From a bacterium (GTDB taxonomy: Bacteria > Patescibacteria > ABY1 > BM507 > VMTK01): DNA of 11,887 nt. Where the stretch lies: NCBI GenBank assembly GCA_030641105.1, contig DAOWHZ010000059.1, forward strand, positions 1 through 11,887. The letters are read 5' to 3'. A model generated the notes under the pieces. It ran no database searches, was not told the origin of the DNA, and was given only the letters and a program-made list of their open reading frames with translations. The translations under genes were made by a program, and so were the position numbers. This document shows, one piece after another, positions 5,795 to 11,247 of this stretch (position 1 is the first letter of the stretch; every line of letters starts with the position of its first letter).

Positions 5795-6183
5795 AGTAAA
5801 AAGACCATTATATTAAATGGCCTTTAAGTGTCAACGGAAAACGACCTGCATATCCTCCAGGTACGGAATGAACCTATAGAAGAAACAGCGTTAGCATTTT
5901 TTAAATCTCCGTAAATTTTGGAAGTTCGAAATTTTTGATAACAATCCCATATAAGTCACCAGGCAAAGGGAGCCTATAGTGCTATGCCACGTCCAGAAGT
6001 TAAATGTCTTCTTACGTGACCACATATTCTAAAAGAATTGTGGGGCAATACCCTTTTTGTTAGGCAATAGTTATTAAAATTTCCTCAAAATGTACTTTGT
6101 TTTAAAATAGCGTCCCGCCAACCCCATTTCCGCGTTGGGAAACGAGCGACAGCATTCCTTAATACAGCTCAATATCCGTTGAC
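5795..6183 (-). ncRNA. Unclassified structured RNA, body about 354 nt (6183 to 5830), own promoter and terminator
   Basis: This fills most of a 694-bp gap without any long ORF. The predicted +1 (G at 6183) lies 7 nt after a consensus -10. The first nine transcribed bases, GUCAACGGA (6183-6175), pair perfectly with UCCGUUGAC (5838-5830), closing the whole molecule like the P1 of a stable structural RNA. Internal hairpins, as + coordinates: 6111-6144 (CCAAC/GTTGG core), 6020-6043 (CCACA-ATTCT with AGAAT-A-TGTGG, one bulged A), 5988-6018 (CACGT/ACGTG plus AGAAG/CTTCT), 5961-5975 (AGGC/GCCT), 5862-5867 with 5908-5913 (TACGGA/TCCGTA) and 5844-5862 (ACCTG/CAGGT). An intrinsic terminator follows. 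I looked for RNase P (GGAAAGUCC, ACAGAA), tmRNA (tRNA-like ends, tag ORF) and SRP Alu/S-domain signatures and did not find them. Function unknown; a very divergent known RNA remains possible. Confidence 0.8.
5796..5825 (-). terminator. Intrinsic terminator of the - strand RNA
   Basis: On the - strand AAAGGCCATT (5825-5816) pairs with AATGGTCTTT (5809-5800), including one G-U pair, loop TAATAT, followed by further U. On the + strand the G-U becomes an A-C mismatch and no T-run follows, so the structure suits the - strand. Confidence 0.8.
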
Positions 6184-6189
6184 ATTCCT

Positions 6190-6218
6190 ATATTACTACG
6201 TCATTTATAAAATGTCAA
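6190..6218 (-). promoter_or_regulatory. Consensus sigma-70 promoter of the - strand RNA
   Basis: Reading the - strand: TTGACA (6218-6213), a 17-bp spacer, TAATAT (6195-6190), predicted start at 6183. The perfect -35 and ideal spacing make it the strongest promoter in the window. Confidence 0.85.
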
Positions 6219-6389
6219 GGGCTGTTAATCAAATTTCAAAAGGACTTTAATATAGAGTAAATTATTTGATATATTTCTTTTCACTCCGTCCAAATTTTTA
6301 TTTATTTTTTTATAATTAATAATAAGAAAAAAAATAAAAACTTCGCATATAAAGTTGTTAGGCGAAATAAAAATTTCCTTTATTCAATT

Positions 6390-6758
6390 ATGAGCATAGA
6401 AAATCGTGAAAATATAAATGAAAAAGTCAGAGAAATATATCTTAAACGAGATTTTTTTGAATTTGTTAAATCAGGATTAAAGACTTTAGAAATTAGAGTG
6501 GCATTTCAATCATTTTTAAACATTTCAGAAGGTGATTATGTTCTATTTAAGTCAGGGCGAGGAGAGCCAGTGAAAGTTAAGATAACTGGAGTTAGGCAAT
6601 ATAATGATCTAAACGAAGTGCTACAAACAGAGGATATTTCAAAACTTGCGCCAAATATGGCGGATGAGCAAATTCAAAAAATTGGACAAGCACTTTTCAG
6701 TGAATCAGATATTAAAAAGTATGGTTTATTAATGTTTGAGTTTCAAAAAATTGAATAA
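6390..6758 (+). CDS. ASCH-domain (PUA-like) protein
   Basis: 122 residues. The ASCH fold is shown by KRDFFEFVKSGLKTLEIRV (about 19-37: entry helix, K-T-EIR), then ISEGDYVLFKSG (about 45-56), then VKVKITGVRQYNDLNEVL (about 60-77). The order helix, E-[IV]-R, GD-x-[VI]-x-F, beta strand with x-[VI]-x-x-[VY] is that of the superfamily. ASCH proteins are small beta-barrels thought to bind RNA or nucleotides, and some are amidohydrolases acting on modified cytidines. No specific substrate can be read here. The ATG start has no SD. It is transcribed divergently from the structured RNA (promoters about 170-200 bp apart). The lipoprotein gene follows 26 bp later, so the two may be co-transcribed. Confidence 0.8.
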   Translation: MSIENRENINEKVREIYLKRDFFEFVKSGLKTLEIRVAFQSFLNISEGDYVLFKSGRGEPVKVKITGVRQYNDLNEVLQTEDISKLAPNMADEQIQKIGQALFSESDIKKYGLLMFEFQKIE

Positions 6759-6784
6759 AGAAATTAATATATTAAACAAAAAAT

Positions 6785-8050
6785 ATGGGAATGAAAAAAA
6801 TATTTATAATCATGGTGTTATTATTTTTTTCTTTAGCATTAACTGGCTGTGACATAATATGGGGATTTCTCGCGTCAGACGAAGAAATACAGCGAGCGGT
6901 TGATTTAGGAAAACCAGGGGAATGCAACAAGATCAAAGATGACGATCATAATAAAGAGCTAAGGCGCAAAAATAGATGCTTTCAGAAGGTAGCGGAAAAA
7001 ATTAATGACTCCAGCGCATGCAAAATGATAATCGGTGATGAAAGCAGGATGAATAATTGTTTTAAAAAAGTGGCTGCCGGCTCAAAAAAAGAAGAGGTGT
7101 GCGAAGAAATTAATAATAATGATAAATTAAAAGCGTCTTGTTTCGCGGCAGTCGGTATCGCGTCTGGGAACGAAAGTTTATGCGCCAAAGACGGAGTAAG
7201 CGCGTATGATAAAAAGAAGTGTTATATAGAGATTGCAAAAAATAAAAAAGATGAAACAATTTGTGATAATTTAGAGAACGATATAGAAAAGGCAACATGT
7301 TATCAAGGCGTTGGTATTGCAGCGGAAAGCATTAAGATATGCAATAAGATATCTGATGAATACGCCATACAAAGAACCCGTTGTATTAATAATATCGCCA
7401 TAAGCCAAAAAAGCATTGACGTTTGCTATGAGCATGGAGAGGAAGAAGAGCAGGAGACTTGTATCAGTATAATCGCTGAAGCAACCGGTAACGCGGGCTT
7501 GTGTGAAGAAATTAGTGGCAATAAGGACGATATTGATTTATGTATTACATTGGTGGCAGAAAAGAGACGTGATAAAGGGGTTTGCTCTGATATAAATGAT
7601 AATGGTTATAAAAATATGTGTTATCGGGATGTCGCTATTGCCAAAGGAGAAATATCAATATGCGACGAGATTAAAGACAGCCAGGCTTATATGGATGGTT
7701 GCTATACGGAAATTGCAAAAAAAACCGGGCAAATGGATTTATGCCAAAGCATAAATTTAAGTGATCATAAAAGAGCGGCATGTTATCTGTCTGCCTCAAA
7801 AAAAGCAGATGATGGTTTTTTGTGTAAAAATATATTAGATGATGGAGTGCGGTTTAAGTGTATTTTGAATGTGGCGCAGTATCAGCGCGATGCCTCGCAT
7901 TGCGGGAAGAATATTACTAGCCAAGGAACCAGGGAAAAATGCATTCATGAAGTAGTAAAAAAATATAAAACTGACAAAGTGTGCGAACCGATTACTGACC
8001 ATGGTGATAAAGAAAAATGCCTTGAATCGTACAGAATATTGAGCCAATAA
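6785..8050 (+). CDS. Predicted lipoprotein with 14 tandem cysteine-pair repeats
   Basis: 421 residues, family not recognised. The N-terminus is a signal peptide with a lipobox (residues 19-22, LTGC, lipidated C22), so the protein is probably anchored outside the cytoplasmic membrane. From C47 to the end it is a chain of 14 units, each with two cysteines (28 in all). Within a unit the cysteines are 11-17 residues apart (typically CxxI...K..C). From the second cysteine of one unit to the first of the next there are always exactly 13 residues, of the form xxx[VI]A followed by a polar stretch. This suggests a solenoid of paired helices pinned by repeated disulfides. The final unit ends CLESYRILSQ. 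Two possible starts exist (ATG 6785 and 6791); the first keeps a longer n-region. No SD. A GC-rich hairpin follows the stop. Confidence 0.88.
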   Translation: MGMKKIFIIMVLLFFSLALTGCDIIWGFLASDEEIQRAVDLGKPGECNKIKDDDHNKELRRKNRCFQKVAEKINDSSACKMIIGDESRMNNCFKKVAAGSKKEEVCEEINNNDKLKASCFAAVGIASGNESLCAKDGVSAYDKKKCYIEIAKNKKDETICDNLENDIEKATCYQGVGIAAESIKICNKISDEYAIQRTRCINNIAISQKSIDVCYEHGEEEEQETCISIIAEATGNAGLCEEISGNKDDIDLCITLVAEKRRDKGVCSDINDNGYKNMCYRDVAIAKGEISICDEIKDSQAYMDGCYTEIAKKTGQMDLCQSINLSDHKRAACYLSASKKADDGFLCKNILDDGVRFKCILNVAQYQRDASHCGKNITSQGTREKCIHEVVKKYKTDKVCEPITDHGDKEKCLESYRILSQ

Positions 8051-8066
8051 ATTAGGTCCCTGCGGG

Positions 8067-8096
8067 GGCTCCATAGTCCCGAAGGGCTATGGAGCC
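8067..8096 (+). repeat. Palindromic repeat A downstream of the lipoprotein gene
   Basis: GGCTCCATAG (8067-8076) pairs perfectly with CTATGGAGCC (8087-8096), with an inner CCC/GGG. No T-run follows, so it is not a normal terminator. It is related to the hairpin at 8147-8183. Confidence 0.8.
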
Positions 8097-8146
8097 AAAC
8101 CGCAAACCGTTGTTATTAATTTTTTGTTATTGATGGCTTGCATTGT

Positions 8147-8183
8147 GGCTCCACAGTCCCGCTATGGCGGGAACTATGGAGCC
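8147..8183 (+). repeat. Palindromic repeat B, related to repeat A
   Basis: GGCTCCACAGTCCCGC (8147-8162) pairs, with small mismatches, with GCGGGAACTATGGAGCC (8167-8183) around the loop TATG. It shares its GGCTCCAYAG/CTATGGAGCC ends with repeat A, so two copies of a mobile palindrome lie in one 183-bp gap. Confidence 0.78.
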
Positions 8184-8233
8184 GTCGCGGTAATGTAGCC
8201 AAAATTAACCCTTACCTAAAGTGTAATATATTT

Positions 8234-8821
8234 ATGACAATAGCCATTGATATTGATGAAGTATTGGCTGATACTTTAAATTCATATATAAAATATTATA
8301 ATAATACTTATAATACCTCGCTTAAACGAGAGCAGTTTTTTACTTACAGCTGTTGGTGGAAAGTTTTGCAAGTGGAATTTGATGAGGGCGTTGTTAGGTT
8401 TAATGATTTTGTTAATAAGGGTTACTTGGGAAATTTACCGGCAGTAAAAGGGGCTCAAGAAGCTGTGGCTAAGTTGCAAAAGAATCACGATTTAGTTATA
8501 GTTACCAGTAGAATGGGTGAGCTTAAAAAGATAACCAGAAAATGGTTAGATGAAAATTTTTCCGGCTGTTTCTTAAAAGTTTATCATACTGAATCAATTT
8601 ATGATAAAGATGCTATAACCAAGAGTGAAGCCTGTTTACAAAGTAAAGCAGATATTTTGATTGAAGATGATTTTAATTTTACGGTTGGATGTGCGAATAA
8701 TGATATTAAGGTTTTACTTTTTGACAATCCATGGAATCATGATGTTAAGTTGTTGCCGAAGATGGTTCGGGTTTACGGCTGGGATGATATTTTACAAGAG
8801 GTGCGTAATAAAGGATTGTAA
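8234..8821 (+). CDS. HAD-superfamily nucleotidase, NT5C (5'(3')-deoxyribonucleotidase) type
   Basis: 195 residues. Predicted cytosolic phosphatase of (deoxy)nucleotides. HAD motif I is IAIDIDEVLADT (D6 nucleophile, D8 acid/base). Motif II is VIVTSR (about 93-98). The motif IV region is ILIEDDFNF with the metal-binding E-D-D. The cap between motif I and II contains the aromatic FFTYSCWW segment seen in NT5C-like proteins. An upstream in-frame ATG at 8138 would add 32 residues, but those translate palindrome B and match nothing, while the family N-terminus starts at 8234. No SD. The following gene is 26 bp downstream. The exact substrate is not resolvable from sequence. Confidence 0.85.
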   Translation: MTIAIDIDEVLADTLNSYIKYYNNTYNTSLKREQFFTYSCWWKVLQVEFDEGVVRFNDFVNKGYLGNLPAVKGAQEAVAKLQKNHDLVIVTSRMGELKKITRKWLDENFSGCFLKVYHTESIYDKDAITKSEACLQSKADILIEDDFNFTVGCANNDIKVLLFDNPWNHDVKLLPKMVRVYGWDDILQEVRNKGL

Positions 8822-8847
8822 AAATTTTATAAATTAAAATAAACAAT

Positions 8848-9150
8848 ATGCGGCTTTCTAAGTTGCAAAAATATATTTTAACAAGGTGCTATGAAAATAA
8901 AAATGTTAAAGTGCCTAAGTTTGCTTTTTATAAATATTATCCAGACAAAGAAGTAAAAGAAAATAGATTAGGAGTGCAGGTTGGTGTTCAGAGTAGTATT
9001 GAAAATTTGGTGGCTAAAAATTTGGTGGTGGCGATTGGCTATAAAACAGCTAAGAAATTATATATTGATAAAGTTAGATTAACAGCTAAAGGCAGGCGCG
9101 TGGCAAAAGAATTAATTAAGAAAAGGCAGCGCAAGTTGCCTATTAAATAA
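8848..9150 (+). CDS. Small winged-helix-like protein, putative DNA-binding
   Basis: 100 residues, family not recognised with certainty. The pattern is that of a compact winged helix: helix LSKLQKYILTRCYEN at the N-terminus, a likely recognition region VGVQSSIENLVAKNLV (about 47-62), then a beta hairpin VAIGYKTAKKLYIDKVRLTAKGRRVAKEL, in which LTAKGRRVAKEL is the closing strand-helix common in MarR/PadR-like proteins. The C-terminus is basic (KKRQRKLP). It may be a regulator, but no target site can be tied to it. No SD. It is 26 bp after the nucleotidase gene, probably the same transcript, and is followed by the inverted-repeat element. Confidence 0.65.
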   Translation: MRLSKLQKYILTRCYENKNVKVPKFAFYKYYPDKEVKENRLGVQVGVQSSIENLVAKNLVVAIGYKTAKKLYIDKVRLTAKGRRVAKELIKKRQRKLPIK

Positions 9151-9154
9151 TTAA

Positions 9155-9401
9155 TTTCCCACAAATCAACAAATCAACTACAAATTTACAAATATTAATA
9201 TTTGTCATTTCGAACGGAGCCCCCGCATCATTGTGCGGGATAAACTCCGCGGAGAGAGAAATCCCTTATCCGTAAATTTTGCAAAGTTTAAGGGATTCCT
9301 GCGCCACCGCTAAAGCTATGGCGACACGCGGTCGCCTGCGGGCTCGGAATGACAAAAAAGTTATTTGTAAATTTGTAGTTGATTTGTAGATTTGTGGGAA
9401 A
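9155..9401. mobile_element. Non-coding element of about 247 bp with 40-bp terminal inverted repeats (MITE-like)
   Basis: 9155-9194 and 9362-9401 are inverted repeats of 40 bp with a single mismatch, starting TTTCCCACAAATC. Just inside lie TTTGTCATTTCGAACGGAG on the left and CTCGGAATGACAAA on the right, again inverted. The interior has CCCGC/GCGGG (about 9222-9239), ATCCCTTA/TAAGGGAT (about 9261-9296) and a GC-rich part with the GCTAAAGCTATGGCG core also found, one base different, inside map. No ORF. The right end stops 13 bp before the start codon of the next gene and supplies GGGAAAGGG as a weak ribosome-binding purine run. Confidence 0.8.
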
Positions 9402-9414
9402 GGGTATTAAATAT

Positions 9415-10350
9415 ATGGAAACTACAAATAATAATTCCGCCAAATTCGCTTTTTTCTACATGCTGTCTTTAGTGGCGCTTATTTTTATGGCGCTGTCAGC
9501 CGGCATGATTGTTTTTCAGATTATTAACAAAAATATTATTGATGTGCTTGAACAATTTCGCGGCCATTATTCTCCTGATCAGTTAAAGTTCGCGATTTCA
9601 GCCCTAATAATTTCCGCGCCGATTTTTTATTTTACCAGCAGGCAGATTTATAAAAATTTGTTCTCCGGCGCTTTAGGCAAGGATTCAGGCGTGCGCAAGT
9701 GGCTGACTTATTTTGTGCTGTTTGTTTCGTCTGTAGTAATGATTGGCTGGCTGATTGCTACGGTGAACAGTTTTCTTGATGGCGAATTGACCACAAAGTT
9801 TATTCTAAAAGCCATTACCGCTATTAGCATTGCTGCCAGTATTTTTACTTTTTATTTATACGACATTAAGCGGGAAGAAGTAGTTGAAAAAAAGGACAAG
9901 GTTATTCAGATGTATTTTTATGGTTCTTTGGCCGTGGTAATAGCTGTTTTTGTTGCCAGCTTATTTTTTGTTGAATCCCCGGCAGAAACCAGAAACAGAA
10001 AGCTGGATCAGCGGATTTTAGAAAATTTTAATGACATTGACAGAGCTGTTAATGACTATTATTATGATGAGAAAAAATTGCCGGAAAATTTGGATGAACT
10101 GGTGTCTGAATTTAATTATTTAACCAATAAAGATATAGAAGATCCGCTAAGCAAGAAAAAATATGAATATAAGATAACCAGTGATAAAAAATATGAGCTT
10201 TGCGCTGTTTTTAGGGTATCTAATAAAGGTGAGGATGAAATCAGATATAATTTTTATAAGGATCGCTGGCCGCATGATGCCGGGTATCAGTGCATAATTC
10301 AGAAAGTCAGGGAAAAGAATAAGGTAATAGAGCCGTTATATATAGATTGA
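9415..10350 (+). CDS. Membrane protein: DUF5671-like multi-span domain fused to a type IV pilin/GspG-like C-terminal domain
   Basis: 311 residues. Five predicted membrane spans at about 11-36, 57-75, 96-118, 128-148 and 166-188. The first four resemble the DUF5671 four-helix domain common in Patescibacteria (recognised by pattern, not by search). After the last span comes RNRKLDQRILENFNDIDRAV, then DEKKLPENLDEL, then IEDPLSKKKYEYKI. That order is the look of major pseudopilin (GspG-like) C-termini, with an N-terminal helix, a P-x-x-L-x-x-L turn and a DP...YxY strand. The pilin-like domain is probably extracellular. The start ATG was chosen over a TTG at 9379, because the extra residues would translate the element's inverted repeat. 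C-terminus is REKNKVIEPLYID. Function unknown; a link to pilus or cell-envelope assembly is only an inference. Confidence 0.75.
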   Translation: METTNNNSAKFAFFYMLSLVALIFMALSAGMIVFQIINKNIIDVLEQFRGHYSPDQLKFAISALIISAPIFYFTSRQIYKNLFSGALGKDSGVRKWLTYFVLFVSSVVMIGWLIATVNSFLDGELTTKFILKAITAISIAASIFTFYLYDIKREEVVEKKDKVIQMYFYGSLAVVIAVFVASLFFVESPAETRNRKLDQRILENFNDIDRAVNDYYYDEKKLPENLDELVSEFNYLTNKDIEDPLSKKKYEYKITSDKKYELCAVFRVSNKGEDEIRYNFYKDRWPHDAGYQCIIQKVREKNKVIEPLYID

Positions 10351-10387
10351 CTTAATTAAAAATTTAGTTTAATATAAATAAAAGTTC

Positions 10388-10543
10388 AAAGGAGGATTCT
10401 TTGGATTTTTTTTGCGCAAATCCTGTTATATTTAACAGGGCAAATGGTTCTTTGACAATATGTACAGAAAACAGAAAGCACCAGTCAGAGGCTGGTCCGC
10501 TTCAGGCGGAGAAAGCAGAAAACAGGACAGGAGAGGTGAGGTT
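10388..10543 (+). promoter_or_regulatory. Structured leader with an orphan SD
   Basis: AAAGGAGG (10388-10395) has no recognised gene behind it. 6 nt on, a TTG (10401) opens a 57-codon frame to the TGA at 10572-10574 that overlaps the next gene's start. Stem 1 is GGATTT/AAATCC (10403-10408 with 10418-10423). Stem 2 is CCTGTTA/TAACAGG (10422-10428 with 10433-10439); the two share bases 10422-10423, so they compete. Further down, ACCAG/CTGGT (10480-10496) and TCCGC/GCGGA (10496-10510) form two small hairpins flanked by the direct repeat CAGAAAACAG (10465-10474, 10516-10525). Looks like an attenuator, leader-peptide region or repeat insertion. Confidence 0.45.
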
Positions 10544-10687
10544 ATGGAAATTAAAAAAAAGTTGTATGTTATGATGTGGAAAATTGTAGCAAAAATTGTT
10601 GGGATTATCGTTGACGCTATTTTTAAATTAGCTATACGATATCCTAATTCGGTTTTCGGGAAGCTTGTTTATTTTAAAAAAAAGTAA
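10544..10687 (+). CDS. Small basic-hydrophobic peptide, 47 residues, probably membrane-associated
   Basis: Not recognised. It opens MEIKKKLYVMM, continues with a hydrophobic stretch (about 8-30, WKIVAKIVGIIVDAIFKLAI) and ends in lysines (KLVYFKKK). That layout fits one short membrane helix or a surface amphipathic helix with basic ends. The purine-rich GAGAGGTGAGG at 10531-10541 is its SD. An in-frame ATG at 10460 would add 28 residues encoded by the hairpin repeats, so the later start was chosen. It lies downstream of the structured leader and upstream of the 153-residue unknown. Small peptides of this look include holin-like, toxin-like and structural membrane peptides; nothing here decides between them. 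Confidence 0.55.
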   Translation: MEIKKKLYVMMWKIVAKIVGIIVDAIFKLAIRYPNSVFGKLVYFKKK

Positions 10688-10761
10688 ATAAAAAAAAGAA
10701 GAAGAGTTGGAGAATTTTAGAGATTGGAAGTTAAACTTAAAATATGAAAGGAGAAGAGAAA

Positions 10762-11223
10762 ATGAAAAAAGCAGATAAAGTAGATAAAAATGTATGTTTT
10801 GAGATTTTAAAAAGAAGTTTAAGGACGGTAGAATATTATAAAGACATTAAGGGTAAAATTGTGTTTATTGGTCAAGCCAAAGACTGGCAGGCATATAACA
10901 AGGACCCTAATTATCAAGAGGAGTTAAGAAGAAATAAAATTTTTCCAGATACCGAGATAGCTATTTTTGATCAAGGCAATGACATTTTTTGTATTGTGAA
11001 AAAAAGGGAATTAAGTCCGAAATATATTAAAGAGTATGAAATATCATCATTTGTGGAGAAAGCGAGGTTGATAGAGGAGATTCTTAATAGCATTAAACCA
11101 ATTCCTAAAAATGCGCCTAAAGATGTACAAGATGCAACTGACGTGGAACGACAGGCTCTTGTATTGCGAGCGGGTTGGAACAATATGTCTATTGAAGAAC
11201 TTAAAACAATGGTGGAAGGATAA
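10762..11223 (+). CDS. Hypothetical protein, 153 residues
   Basis: Not recognised. Soluble, mixed alpha/beta, charged. N-terminal helix (CFEILKRSLRTVEYYKDI), then a strand GKIVFIGQAKDWQAY, a second strand pair TEIAIFDQGNDIFCIVKKREL, and a helical C-terminal half (SSFVEKARLIEEILNSI, then DATDVERQALVLRAGWNNMSIEELKTMVE). No cysteine clusters, membrane spans or known catalytic motif. The ATG at 10762 was chosen because AAAGGAGA (10747-10754) is correctly placed before it; the ATG at 10744 lies just before that SD. The pyrF-like gene starts 24 bp downstream with its own SD, so the two are likely co-transcribed. The context does not reveal a function. Confidence 0.75.
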   Translation: MKKADKVDKNVCFEILKRSLRTVEYYKDIKGKIVFIGQAKDWQAYNKDPNYQEELRRNKIFPDTEIAIFDQGNDIFCIVKKRELSPKYIKEYEISSFVEKARLIEEILNSIKPIPKNAPKDVQDATDVERQALVLRAGWNNMSIEELKTMVEG

Positions 11224-11247
11224 ATCAAAAAAAGAAAGGAGAAAAAA

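Larger units (their letters stand above)
5711..6389. other. Contents of the long gap between aspS and the ASCH gene
   Basis: Apart from the - strand RNA and its signals, 5711-5795 is AT-rich with a short palindrome (TTTTGAAA...TTTCAAA near 5780-5796) and no clear + strand terminator for aspS. 6219-6389 is AT-rich and holds a TATAAT at 6311-6316 that could be the -10 of the ASCH gene, although no -35 is visible, and a weak TTCGC/GCGAA stem (6342-6366). I see no protein gene on either strand. Confidence 0.6.

Noticed and set aside
5795..6183. RNase P RNA, tmRNA or SRP RNA
   Set aside because: Size and terminal helix fit RNase P or tmRNA, but I found no GGAAAGUCC/ACAGAA core, no tRNA-like ends or tag ORF, and no SRP GGAAGCAG-type motif on either strand. 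A covariance search could overturn this.
8067..8096. Intrinsic terminator of the lipoprotein gene
   Set aside because: The stem is strong, but it is followed by AAACCGC, not a T-run, and a related hairpin lies 50 bp on; a repeat is the simpler reading.
8138..8233. Upstream start of the nucleotidase
   Set aside because: The added 32 residues come from palindrome B and linker; the HAD N-terminus starts at 8234.
9379..9414. TTG start of the membrane protein within the inverted repeat
   Set aside because: The extra 12 residues translate the element's right end; the ATG at 9415 fits better.
10452..10457. TTGACA as a -35 promoter element before the small peptide gene
   Set aside because: No -10-like sequence is found at 16-18 bp; the expected position reads AAAGCA.
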